This document shows positions 10,640-21,228 of a DNA stretch of 64,000 nt, in pieces. Both the position numbers and the translations under genes were made by a program. The DNA comes from Tragulus kanchil (taxonomy: Eukaryota > Chordata > Mammalia > Artiodactyla > Tragulidae): positions 166,667,084 through 166,731,083 of the forward strand of contig JAIOJX010000030.1 in the NCBI GenBank assembly GCA_022376925.1, read 5' to 3'. The stretch's first letter is position 1. The number at the start of each line of letters is the position of its first letter. The notes under the pieces are model-generated. The model had not been told where the DNA came from. It saw only the letters and a list, made by a program, of their open reading frames with translations, and did not search any database.

Positions 10640-11364
10640 TGTTCACAATGAAAAGAAAATTCTCTGCAATGAAGTTCAGTCAGTCACCCAGGGGAGCTTG
10701 AAGGGGCAGATGAAACCCAGTCCCTCAGACAAGAAGAAACAATTCGACAAATGATCATTATTTGACTTTTTCCATTTTCTTCTTCTGGAAGATGGTTTAT
10801 TCTTGGCTCTGGGACTCAATGGAGAGAACACCCGGTCCAGATTTGCATGGCTTTTTCTTCTCTAAGCAACTCATTCCTGATGGGAAATAGGTTCATACCA
10901 CGTAGGCACACACCGAAGACAATGGAAAGCTTCTGTTTATGCTGCCCTTCTGATTTCATTTCTGCCTCCTGAAGGTGAAGGCAGCCAGGCAAGCCTCGTC
11001 CGCTTTTTTTTTTTTTTTTTTCATGGCACCGAACAGAGACTGGCCTGGCTGACTGCATGATGACCTCAGTGCAGCAGAACCTTGGCCGCAACCTTCTAAG
11101 AAGGGTGGTGTGTTTCTGAAGACTGCATTCTGAAAGAGAAACCCAGAGATGCACCAAGATTCAGCCTACAGAATGCACGGGTGACCAGCCCCGCGAGCAC
11201 CCGCTTTTCTATACCAAGTTACGCTTCTCATCTGTGTGTGACAGGCCTCCTTTCATTCAGCCTCCTTCTCTCACGCCCCTTAGTCTAGCCGGTTCCAGAA
11301 GCTGCCACACCTTGATTCCATGTTGTTTTCGATTCTCCCTTCAACCAGTGGTGTGCTGGAGTTG
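10640..11364. other. Unassigned sequence
   Basis: Nothing nameable apart from a poly-T run at about 11005-11022. The minus-strand 113-codon frame across it includes a lysine run encoded by that poly-T and is not credible as a gene. Confidence 0.4.
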
Positions 11365-11835
11365 GCTCCCAGTGGCTCACGAAAGTGATTATGCATCTTC
11401 CCAGTGTCACATTCAGTAAGGTGACGTTGGTAGCTTGAAATTGGGCATGGTAAGTCAATTACATCACATAAATCAGCAAAGCCTGCAAATAGGGCTCCCC
11501 CCAGCTTGCCCCTCAGGAGCCAGTTGTTAAAGCAGTCATTACCATCTGGTTGGATTTCCTCTTTTTTAATAGTTAAAATAAGGGTCAATTTTATTTTGAC
11601 AAATGTTTAGTTCTATGCTCGGTCCTAGAATTAACAGCAACAACAACAAGAGCATCAATCCTGGATCAAGTGGTTACATGTAGCCTATGTACACCTCACA
11701 GTTTTCTTCAGAACAGGCTCCTCCCAGTTGGTCCCCTTCCTTTCCCTCATGAGTCTGATCTTCCTCCAAGCAGCCTCAGCAAGGCTGGACTGCCTGCAGC
11801 TTTCCTGACCATTCTCCCTTGTTGAGACTTTAAAA

Positions 11836-12420
11836 CATTTTTTTATTATTATTAGTGGAGTAGAGTTGATTTACTATGTTGTGTTTGTTTCAGGTGTACA
11901 GCAAGGTGATCCGTTGAGCATATACATGTATCGACCCTTTCTTAGGTTCTTTTCCCACACAGGTCATTACAGAGTGCTTAGTAGAGTTCCCTGTGCCTCT
12001 ACAGTAGGTCCTTGTTGGTGATCTATCGTATATATATAGTAGGTGTGTGTATGTTCATCCCAAGCTTCTGATTGATCCCTTCCTTCCAGTATTCCCCCTT
12101 CGGTAACTGTGTTTATTTTTGTATCCGTAATAAGTTTATCTTTGATATCTGTAAGCTGGTTTGTGTTTTGTAAATAAGTTCATTTGTGTCATATAAAAAC
12201 ATAGATTCCACCTATAAGTCGTATCCTGCGGTATTTGTCTTTCTCTCTCTTAGTTCACTTAGAATGATCATCTCTAGGTCTCTTCATGGTACTGCAGATG
12301 ACATTGTTTCATTCAATTTATGGCTGAGTAGTAGTATTCTCTTGTATATGTGTACCATGTCGCTGTTCATCTGTCAATGGGCATTTAGTTGCTTCCATGT
12401 GTTGTCTTTTTATAAATAGT
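11836..12420 (-). mobile_element. Ruminant L1 3' end
   Basis: Complement of a ruminant L1 3' region: 'agagttgatttactatgttg', 'ttcaggtgtacagcaaggtg', 'tagagttccctgtgcctcta', 'cagatgacattgtttcattc', 'catctgtcaatgggcattta'. It is 5'-truncated, as is usual for L1 insertions. Repeated at 12942-13515 by duplication 4. Confidence 0.8.
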
Positions 12421-12941
12421 TTACAAATTTATAGACGTGTGTTGTAGTATAGTACTTATTTATTGAAAACAGCTCCCAGTGGCTCACGAAGTGATTATGC
12501 ATCTTCCCAGTGTCACATTCAGTAAGGTGACGTTGGTAGCTTGAAATTGGGCATGGTAAGTCAATTACATCACATAAATCAGCAAAGCCTGCAAATAGGG
12601 CTCCCCCCAGCTTGCCCCTCAGGAGCCAGTTGTTAAAGCAGTCATTACCATCTGGTTGGATTTCCTCTTTTTTAATAGTTAAAATAAGGGTCAATTTTAT
12701 TTTGACAAATGTTTAGTTCTATGCTCGGTCCTAGAATTAACAGCAACAACAACAAGAGCATCAATCCTGGATCAAGTGGTTACATGTAGCCTATGTACAC
12801 CTCACAGTTTTCTTCAGAACAGGCTCCTCCCAGTTGGTCCCCTTCCTTTCCCTCATGAGTCTGATCTTCCTCCAAGCAGCCTCAGCAAGGCTGGACTGCC
12901 TGCAGCTTTCCTGACCATTCTCCCTTGTTGAGACTTTAAAA

Positions 12942-13515
12942 CATTTTTTTATTATTATTAGTGGAGTAGAGTTGATTTACTATGTTGTGTTTGTTTCAGG
13001 TGTACAGCAAGGTGATCCGTTGAGCATATACATGTATCGACCCTTTCTTAGGTTCTTTTCCCACACAGGTCATTACAGAGTGCTTAGTAGAGTTCCCTGT
13101 GCCTCTACAGTAGGTCCTTGTTGGTGATCTATCGTATATATATAGTAGGTGTGTGTATGTTCATCCCAAGCTTCTGATTGATCCCTTCCTTCCAGTATTC
13201 CCCCTTCGGTAACTGTGTTTATTTTTGTATCCGTAATAAGTTTATCTTTGATATCTGTAAGCTGGTTTGTGTTTTGTAAATAAGTTCATTTGTGTCATAT
13301 AAAAACATAGATTCCACCTATAAGTCGTATCCTGCGGTATTTGTCTTTCTCTCTCTTAGTTCACTTAGAATGATCATCTCTAGGTCTCTTCATGGTACTG
13401 CAGATGACATTGTTTCATTCAATTTATGGCTGAGTAGTAGTATTCTCTTGTATATGTGTACCATGTCGCTGTTCATCTGTCAATGGGCATTTAGTTGCTT
13501 CCATGTGTTGTCTAT
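12942..13515 (-). mobile_element. Ruminant L1 3' end, copy in duplication 4
   Basis: Same as 11836-12420. The right end is the undamaged version, ending near 'tgttgtctattataaatagt' and running straight into a Tigger-like end. Confidence 0.8.
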
Positions 13516-13534
13516 TATAAATAGTTACAAATTA

Positions 13535-13672
13535 AAAAAAACAACACAGTTCTGTACCCACAGATTGTACCAACTATAGACGTGTGTTGTAGTATAGTAC
13601 TTATTTATTGAAAAACATCTGCATTAAGTGGATCCATGCAGTTCATACTGTGTTGTTCAAGGGTCACCTGTA
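13535..13672. mobile_element. Tigger-like DNA transposon end
   Basis: The words 'aagtggatccatgcagttca' and the terminal 'tgttgttcaagggtcacctg' resemble the terminal inverted repeat of Tigger (pogo/Tc1-mariner superfamily) elements, whose end reads as the complement of cagttgacccttgaacaac. Only one end is seen. No transposase. Confidence 0.5.
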
Positions 13673-13679
13673 CTTAAGT

Positions 13680-15214
13680 ATAAATCTTAAACTACAAAAT
13701 TCTGATGAAAGAAGCCAAAGAACTAACAAATGGAGAGATACAAGGAAGACTCAATATTGCCCAGACCTCCATTTTTCCTTACTTGACCTATAGAGTCACA
13801 GCAATCTCAATCAGACTTTCAGCAAGTTGTTTTGTGGATGTCAACAACTTAATTCTAAAATTTATGCAGAGAGCAGAAGATCCAGAATAGCTAACACAGT
13901 ATTGAAGAACAGCAAAATCAGAGGGCTGTCAACGCCCAACTCTAAGCCTTACCGTAAGGCCACAGTGGTCAGGATGGTGTAGTATTGGCAGAAGAATAGA
14001 CAAATAGATCAATGGAATAAAGAGCCCAGAAATACACCTCAGTAAATACAGTCAAGTGATCTTTGACCAAGGCATGAAGGTAATAGAATGGAGGAATGAT
14101 AGTCCTTTGACTAGATGGTGCTGGAACAGCTGGCCATCCACAGGGAAAAAGCAAACCTTGACACAGGCCTTACACCCGTCACAAAAGTGATCTCAAAATG
14201 GTTCACAGGCCTAAATGTAAAAGGCAAAACTGTACAACTCTTAGAAAATAGCATAGGAGAACATCTAAAATGACCAAGGCTATGACAATGCCTTTTAGAT
14301 AGATCACCAAAGATACGATCTATGAAATGCATAATTAATAAGCTGGACTTCATTAAAATTGAAAACGCTGCAAAAGACACTGTCAGGAGAAAGAGAACAG
14401 ATCACAAGATGGGAGAAAATGTCTGAGAGAGCCATATCTGATGAAGGACCACTATCCAGAATAAACAAAGACTTTTTATACCTACAGTATGAAAACATTT
14501 AGAAAAATGATTTTTAAAATAAGCAAGTGACCTGAATGAACACTTCAGCAAAGAAGATGGCAAGTGCACATAGAAAAAGATGCTCATCAGGTAATGGCAA
14601 ATTAAAACAACAATAAAATATTACCACACACTATTAGAATGGCCTGAACCCAAACCACTGACTATACCAAATGTCATCAAGCATGTGGAGCCCCAGGAAC
14701 TCTCAGTTATTATTGGTGGGGCTACAGAATGAGACAGCCACTTGGGAGGACAACTCAGTCCTTTGTTTCCAAACTAAACATATTAGCATGCAGTCCTGCA
14801 GTCACGCTCAACATTCACCCAAGTCAGTGGAGAACTTGTGTTCACACAGAAACCTTCCACATGCATGTTTATAGTAGCTTTATTCATAATTGCCTACATT
14901 TGAAAGGAGCCAGAGTGTTTTTTTAGTAGGAGAATGGGTAAATCAACTGGCACATCCAAACAATGGAATATGATTCAAAACTCAAAAGAATGAGCTGTCA
15001 AGCCATGAAAACACACAGAAGAAACTTAAACGCTTATCACTGACTGATTGAAGTCAATCTAAAAAGATGGTATACTGTACAATTGCAAGTATACAGCATT
15101 CTGGAAGAGGTCAAACTATGGAGACAGGAAAAGGTCAGAGGTTGCCAAGAATTAGGAGGTTGAATGAAGAGATACAGTACAGAGGATTTTTAGGGCAGTG
15201 AAACTGTTTGGTAC
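13680..15214 (+). pseudogene. Decayed L1 ORF2 3' part and 3' UTR
   Basis: On the plus strand the DNA follows the end of L1 ORF2: 'aaagaactaacaaatggaga', 'agtcacagcaatctcaatca', 'aaatttatgcagag', 'agtattggcagaagaataga', 'aagtgatctttgaccaaggc', 'ggggctacagaatgagacag'. Stops and frameshifts in every frame leave no ORF above about 67 codons, so no functional reverse transcriptase or endonuclease is encoded. The element is interrupted at 15215 by another L1 and resumes at 15886. Confidence 0.8.
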
Positions 15215-15885
15215 GATCCTATCTTTTTTTCAATTAATTTGATTGGAGGATAATTGCATTATTGTGATGGTTTTCCCCATACATTGACGTGAATCGGTCA
15301 CAGGTGTACATGTGCTCCCCCCACCATCCTGAACCCCACTCCTTCCTCCCCGCCACCCTCTTCCACTGGGCTGTCCCAATACTTCATGCATTGAACTTGC
15401 ACTGGTCATCTGTTTTACATATGGTACATGTCTCAGTGCTCTTCTCTCAAATCGTAAAGAACTGAGTGCAAAACTCTGTTCTTTACATCTGCATTTCCTT
15501 TGCTGCCCTGCATGTAGGATCATTGTTACTGTCTCTCTAAATTCCACCTATATATGTTAATATACAGTATTTGTCTTTCTCTTTCTGACTTACTTCACTC
15601 TGTATAAGAGTCTCCAGGTTCATCCACCTCATTGGAACTCAGATGTGTTCCTTTTTATAGCTGAGTAACATTCCATTGTGCATATGTACCACAACTTCCT
15701 TAATCCATTTATCTACTTCAGTGGACATCGAAGTTGCTTCTGTGTTCTAGCACACATTGTAAATAGTGCAGCAGTAAACGTTGGGATACATGTGTCTCTT
15801 TCAATTCTGGTTTCCTCGGGGTGTGTGCCCAGCAGTGGGACTGCTGGGTCATACGATGTTTCTATTCCCAGTTTTTAAATGATAC
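15215..15885 (-). mobile_element. Ruminant L1 3' end inserted in an older L1
   Basis: Begins with a T run at 15224-15231 (its poly-A tail) and reads as the complement of a ruminant L1 3' end: 'ttaatttgattggaggataa', 'tgtacatgtgctccccccac', 'aggttcatccacctcattgg', 'gtgcccagcagtgggactgc'. It lies between two parts of a sense L1. Similar words at both edges (cgatcctatct near 15209; tgatactgtct near 15891) look like a diverged target-site duplication. Confidence 0.75.
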
Positions 15886-16234
15886 TGTCTTGATGGGTAA
15901 CATGGTATCCATTTGTCAAAACCCATAAGATGTACAACACTAAGAGCAAACACCAATATCAACTTTGGACGCTGGGTGATAACGATGTGTCACTGTAGGT
16001 TCATCAGCTGTCACACATGTACTGTAACCCTAGTATGGATGTTGATAATGAAGAGCCCATGTGTGTGTGGGGTAGGTGGTCTGGGGGAAATCTCTGCACA
16101 TTCCACTCAATTTTGCTGTGACTCTCAAAAAAATAGTCTTTCTAAATTGGACAGTGGTTATCTAGGAAACTGTTTCTGTAGTTTAAATAAGTATTTAGGG
16201 ATGAAATGCCATAATATCTGCAATTTTCTCTAAA
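15886..16234 (+). mobile_element. Older L1 3' UTR, right part
   Basis: Continues the sense L1 of 13680-15214: 'caaaacccataagatgtaca', 'gtgataacgatgtgtcactg', 'gtaggttcatcagctgtcac', 'attttgctgtgactctcaaa'. These are words of an L1MA/L1MB-like 3' UTR. Repeated at 16992-17340 by duplication 5. Confidence 0.75.
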
Positions 16235-16499
16235 AATACTTCTGGAGAAAAATGAAGCAAATGTGGGCAAGTGTTAACAACTGTTAAATCTGAAGGATGG
16301 CTATCTGGAAGTCCAGGCTATGATTCGCTGCTCCTATCTGTGTGGATTTTTTCATCATAATCATCTTTAAAACACTTCTAGTCATGGAAGCTATAAATTT
16401 GGTCAGTCTCTAGTGGAACCACTCATCTTAGTCCCCTGAAATCCGGGCTTATATGACTCTAAAGGTTGTCAACCTGTGGGGTTGTTCCAATCACAGTAA

Positions 16500-16660
16500 C
16501 ACCCTGTGACAGAACAGGCTGTAGAGTTGGCCCTGGGTCGGGACGATCCCCTGGAGAAAAAATGGTAGCCCACACTAGTATTCTTGCCTGGGAAACCCCA
16601 CGGGCAGAGGAGCCTGGCGAGCTGCAGCCCATGGGATCACAAAGAGTCGGACAGGNCTGG
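16500..16660 (+). mobile_element. Bov-A2-type SINE
   Basis: Sense-orientation Bov-A2 body: 'gatcccctggagaaaaaatg', 'tattcttgcctgggaaaccc', 'gaggagcctggcgagctgca', 'caaagagtcggacagg'. It contains the N at 16656. The tRNA-like head is missing or too diverged to recognise. Confidence 0.8.
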
Positions 16661-16991
16661 GCCTGAGCACTGGGCACCTCTGTTCCCATGGCTCGGCCGA
16701 GGCTCTTGGCTCTGCAGCGGACAATGAGGAGCCCTTTTGCCAGTTGCGATGCTTGCAGACTCTGTATAAGAGTCTCCAGGTTTCACTCGGGATGTGTATG
16801 CTAAACTCCATTGTGCAAGTTTTTTTTGGGACATCGACGTTGCTTCTGTGTTCTAGCACACATTGTAAATAGTGCAGCAGTAAACGTTGGGATACATGTG
16901 TCTCTTTCAATTCTGGTTTCCTCGGGGTGTGTGCCCAGCAGTGGGACTGCTGGGTCATACGATGTTTCTATTCCCAGTTTTTAAATGATAC

Positions 16992-17340
16992 TGTCTTGAT
17001 GGGTAACATGGTATCCATTTGTCAAAACCCATAAGATGTACAACACTAAGAGCAAACACCAATATCAACTTTGGACGCTGGGTGATAACGATGTGTCACT
17101 GTAGGTTCATCAGCTGTCACACATGTACTGTAACCCTAGTATGGATGTTGATAATGAAGAGCCCATGTGTGTGTGGGGTAGGTGGTCTGGGGGAAATCTC
17201 TGCACATTCCACTCAATTTTGCTGTGACTCTCAAAAAAATAGTCTTTCTAAATTGGACAGTGGTTATCTAGGAAACTGTTTCTGTAGTTTAAATAAGTAT
17301 TTAGGGATGAAATGCCATAATATCTGCAATTTTCTCTAAA
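16992..17340 (+). mobile_element. Older L1 3' UTR, copy in duplication 5
   Basis: Same as 15886-16234, 1106 bp away, with no difference noticed. Confidence 0.75.
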
Positions 17341-17605
17341 AATACTTCTGGAGAAAAATGAAGCAAATGTGGGCAAGTGTTAACAACTGTTAAATCTGAA
17401 GGATGGCTATCTGGAAGTCCAGGCTATGATTCGCTGCTCCTATCTGTGTGGATTTTTTCATCATAATCATCTTTAAAACACTTCTAGTCATGGAAGCTAT
17501 AAATTTGGTCAGTCTCTAGTGGAACCACTCATCTTAGTCCCCTGAAATCCGGGCTTATATGACTCTAAAGGTTGTCAACCTGTGGGGTTGTTCCAATCAC
17601 AGTAA

Positions 17606-17770
17606 CACCCTGTGACAGAACAGGCTGTAGAGTTGGCCCTGGGTCGGGACGATCCCCTGGAGAAAAAATGGTAGCCCACACTAGTATTCTTGCCTGGGAA
17701 ACCCCACGGGCAGAGGAGCCTGGCGAGCTGCAGCCCATGGGATCACAAAGAGTCGGACAGGACTGGGCCT
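17606..17770 (+). mobile_element. Bov-A2-type SINE, copy in duplication 5
   Basis: Same as 16500-16660 but with the ambiguous base resolved ('cggacaggactgggcc'). Confidence 0.8.
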
Positions 17771-17897
17771 GAGCACTGGGCACCTCTGTTCCCATGGCTC
17801 GGCCGAGGCTCTTGGCTCTGCAGCGGACAGGGTGAGGAGTGACCGACCAGCAGGCATTCCGGCTTTTGCCAGTTCAGCTGGAGGGAGTTGCTTGCAG

Positions 17898-18403
17898 AAC
17901 ACATTTTATTATCTGTTGCTTTTTGTGATTTTACACACTGAAAATAACTGCTTTTCACTAACCCTCCTGAGAATGATCCCCCACCCTGACTCCCCAGCCC
18001 ATTCTGTTCAGTTAAATGTTTTAAGTCCCACTCACTGCATTTGGTGTGGATTTACTATTCTCAGAGCAGCAAATCCCATGTAATCAAAATAATATTCTAA
18101 GATACACAAATACATTCTTGTAGTGACACCTCCCTCTTTGTCTTTATAGGGAATCTTTTTGCTCTGGGAAGTTTTAGAGCATCTTCCCTTTCATCCTACC
18201 CGGTTACATGGAGATCTTCCTTGTCCTCTATGGAGGTTCTCAACCTAGCATCTTTTATCCAGCTTCAGAAATCTCAGATTGTGTGCATGGCCTCCTTGAT
18301 GTGTCATCCCTCCCTGCCCAGCCTTGTTCTGGACCTCTCAGACCATAGGACTCCAGCAACCCTGGATTGCTCCTGGTGTTTCTAGCCCTTGGTGAGGGAC
18401 CTC
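17898..18403. other. Unassigned single-copy DNA
   Basis: No repeat family or gene recognised. Short frames only. Confidence 0.4.
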
Positions 18404-20573
18404 AAAGGAACCCAAATCCCAACCTTCATCCTCTCCCTCTTGGCCAGATCTCTTGGTTCCAGGCTTCCACCTTCTCTCCTGCTGAGGCCTGACGACTGAG
18501 AGAACCACAGAGCTGAGACAGGACAGTCTGTGGTCTTGGACACCCCATGGAATCTTAGTCTCATCTCATGATGAGATTAATAAAAGCCGTCTTTTATCTT
18601 CCTTTCAAGGCTGTTACAAGAATCAAAAGAAGTCTGCCCAAGTCTGAGCTTTACTGTTCAATCCTAGTGCAAATGTCTCCTGTTACTATCTGCTTCTAGA
18701 TAATTTCATTTTTAATGTTAGCACTATCTTTAGTGTCTCTCCAAACAGCTAATGTTGTTATTAATATGTTTTTACTCATCTGGAAAAAATAAAAAGGTTT
18801 ATTGCAATATTTTCTACCTGGAAAAGTTTTAAATGAGAAAGAAGGTCAGTGTCCTCAGACGCAGCCTATGAAATGCCTCTGTAAAGAGGATGCTCAGGCC
18901 TGCCCAGGGATGTTGTTCCAAAGCAGGTCCCTGCTCTAGTCGTTACCTACAGATCCAGCTCCTATTCATCTGGGAACTGCTGACGTTGGATTTTTCCCTG
19001 GCTTTGATTTTCCATTGGCTTTCATGTCTTCCTCCCTCCCTCCCTGACTTCCCAAGCTTTTGTGTTATATACACTTTGGCACACAGGGCTGCTGACATAC
19101 CTTTTGTACAGCAAGCTGTCATGTTCTACTTTTAGAAGTAAACAGAATCAAATGTTATTTTTTAAATGTATTTTAAAATTTTGAAGAGTTTATTTTTCAT
19201 ATTCTTTTCCATTGTGATTTATCACAGGATAGTGAATGTATTTCCCTGTGCTATACAGTAGGACATCGTTGTTTATTCATTTTATATATAATAGCTTGCA
19301 TGTGCTGATTCCAAATTCCCAATCCACCCCTCCCTTGCCCTCGCTCTCCTTTGGGCAACCACAGGTCTGCTCTCTCTGTCTCTGAGTCTGTTTCTATTTC
19401 GTACATAGGTTCCTTTGTGTCATATTTTAGTTCCCACATGTACATGATATCATACGGCATTCATCTTTCTCTTTCTGACTTACTTAACTAAAGGAACCCA
19501 AATCCCAACCTTCATCCTCTCCCTCTTGGCCAGATCTCTTGGTTCCAGGCTTCCACCTTCTCTCCTGCTGAGGCCTGACGACTGAGAGAACCACAGAGCT
19601 GAGACAGGACAGTCTGTGGTCTTGGACACCCCATGGAATCTTAGTCTCATCTCATGATGAGATTAATAAAAGCCGTCTTATCTTCCTTTCAAGGCTGTTA
19701 CAAGAATCAAAAGAAGTCTGCCCAAGTCTGAGCTTTACTGTTCAATCCTAGTGCAAATGTCTCCTGTTACTATCTGCTTCTAGATAATTTCATTTTTAAT
19801 GTTAGCACTATCTTTAGTGTCTCTCCAAACAGCTACTGTTGTTATTCATATGTTTTTACTCATCGGGAAAAAAATAAAAAGGTTTATTGCAATATTTTCT
19901 ACCTGGAAAAGTTTTAAATGAGAAAGAAGGTCAGTGTCCTCAGACGCAGCCTATGAAATGCCTCTGTAAAGAGGATGCTCAGGCCTGCCCAGGGATGTTG
20001 TTCCAAAGCAGGTCCCTGCTCTAGTCGTTACCTACAGATCCAGCTCCTATTCATCTGGGAACTGCTGACGTTGGATTTTTCCCTGGCTTTGATTTTCCAT
20101 TGGCTTTCATGTCTTCCTCCCTCCCTCCCTGACTTCCCAAGCTTTTGTGTTATATACACTTTGGCACACAGGGCTGCTGACATACCTTTTGTACAGCAAG
20201 CTGTCATGTTCTACTTTTAGAAGTAAACAGAATCAAATGTTATTTTTTAAATGTATTTTAAAATTTTGAAGAGTTTATTTTTCATATTCTTTTCCATTGT
20301 GATTTATCACAGGATAGTGAATGTATTTCCCTGTGCTATACAGTAGGACATCGTTGTTTATTCATTTTATATATAATAGCTTGCATGTGCTGATTCCAAA
20401 TTCCCAATCCACCCCTCCCTTGCCCTCGCTCTCCTTTGGGCAACCACAGGTCTGCTCTCTCTGTCTCTGAGTCTGTTTCTATTTCGTACATAGGTTCCTT
20501 TGTGTCATATTTTAGTTCCCACATGTACATGATATCATACGGCATTCATCTTTCTCTTTCTGACTTACTTCAC
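18404..20573. repeat. Tandem duplication 6 (unit about 1085 bp)
   Basis: Bases 18404-19489 recur at 19490-20573. There are a few differences: gtcttttatct against gtcttatct, 'gctaatgttgttattaatat' against 'gctactgttgttattcatat', and 'catctgg' against 'catcggg'. The left seam runs 'cttacttaac|taaaggaacc', while the natural continuation is 'cttacttcacttaatgtg'. Confidence 0.95.
19150..19489 (-). mobile_element. Ruminant L1 3' end, cut by the seam
   Basis: Complement of an L1 3' end ('ccctgtgctatacagtagga', 'gcaaccacaggtctgctctc', 'tctttctgacttactt'). It stops abruptly at the seam of duplication 6. The complete form is at 20235-21150. Confidence 0.8.
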
Positions 20574-21150
20574 TTAATGTGATAATCTCTAGGTCCATCC
20601 ACGTTGCTGCGAATGGCATGATTTCATTCTTTTTGATGGATGAGTAATACTCCATTGTGTGTGTATCTCACATCTTCTCTGTCATCTGTTGGTGACATTT
20701 AGGTTGCTCCCCTGTCTTTGCTATTGTAAATAGTGCTGCTGTGAACATAGCGGCACATGTATCTTTCTTTTTAAAAATTATATGTTATTGATTTGGTTGT
20801 GTCGGGTGTTAGTTCTAACCCATGGACTCTTTAGTCGTGACATGAGACCTCTTAGTTGCCAGTTGCGGCATGTGGTATCTACTTCCCTGACCAGGGGTTG
20901 CACTCAAGGCCCCTGCTTGGAGTCTTAGTCACTGGACCATTAGGGAAGTCCCTGTATCTTTTTGAATTATGGTTGTCTCCAAATATATGCCCAGGAGTGG
21001 GATTGCTGGATCATACAGCAACACTATCTTTAGTCTTTTGAGCAACAGCCCCTGCACTGTTTTCCATAGTGGCTGCACCAGTTTGCATTTCCACCAGCAA
21101 TGTAGAAGTGTTCCCTTTTCTCCGTACCTTCTCCAGCATTCGTTATTTGT
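20235..21150 (-). mobile_element. Ruminant L1 3' end with a nested SINE
   Basis: Complement of an L1 3' region that continues through 'tgagtaatactccattgtgt', 'attgtaaatagtgctgctgt', then after a SINE at about 20768-20950 through 'tatgcccaggagtgggattg' and 'ttccatagtggctgcaccag' to 'ctccagcattcgttatttgt'. The L1 is 5'-truncated at about 21150, where it abuts a MIR. Confidence 0.85.
20768..20950 (-). mobile_element. tRNA-Glu-derived SINE (common type) inside L1
   Basis: Minus-strand head 'gggacttccctaatggtcca'; body with 'tcagggaagtagataccac'. It interrupts L1 between 'cacatgtatcttt' (to 20767) and 'cctgtatctttttg' (from 20950), a short target-site duplication (tgtatcttt). The SINE is therefore younger than the L1. 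Confidence 0.8.
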
Positions 21151-21151
21151 A

Positions 21152-21228
21152 TCGTCCCATTTAGAGTTGAGAAGACTGAGGTCTGGAGAGTCCTACCACT
21201 GGTAAATGATAGAGCTGTGTCTCAGGTT
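21152..21228 (+). mobile_element. MIR SINE fragment
   Basis: Order of words fits the MIR left half: 'cccatttagagttgagaaga', 'ctgaggtctggagag', 'ctaccactggtaaatgatag', 'agctgtgtctcaggtt'. Ancient and diverged. Confidence 0.6.

Larger units (their letters stand above)
11365..13615. repeat. Tandem duplication 4 (unit about 1106 bp)
   Basis: Bases 11365-12470 recur at 12471-13615. The last 60 or so bases of copy 1 (12410-12470) are an eroded version of 13512-13615: about 40 bases are missing and the T runs differ. An A is also lost near the start of copy 2 (cacgaaagtg against cacgaagtg). Errors clustering at a seam are typical of poor contig tips. Confidence 0.95.
15723..17897. repeat. Tandem duplication 5 (unit 1106 bp) with two eroded tips
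   Basis: Bases 15723 onward recur from 16829. Between them, 16725-16757 is a shortened, corrupted version of 17831-17897, and 16758-16828 is a shortened, corrupted version of about 15597-15722. So both a right tip and a left tip are degraded and placed back to back. The only N of the window, at 16656, lies in copy 1 and reads 'a' at the matching 17762. Confidence 0.95.
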
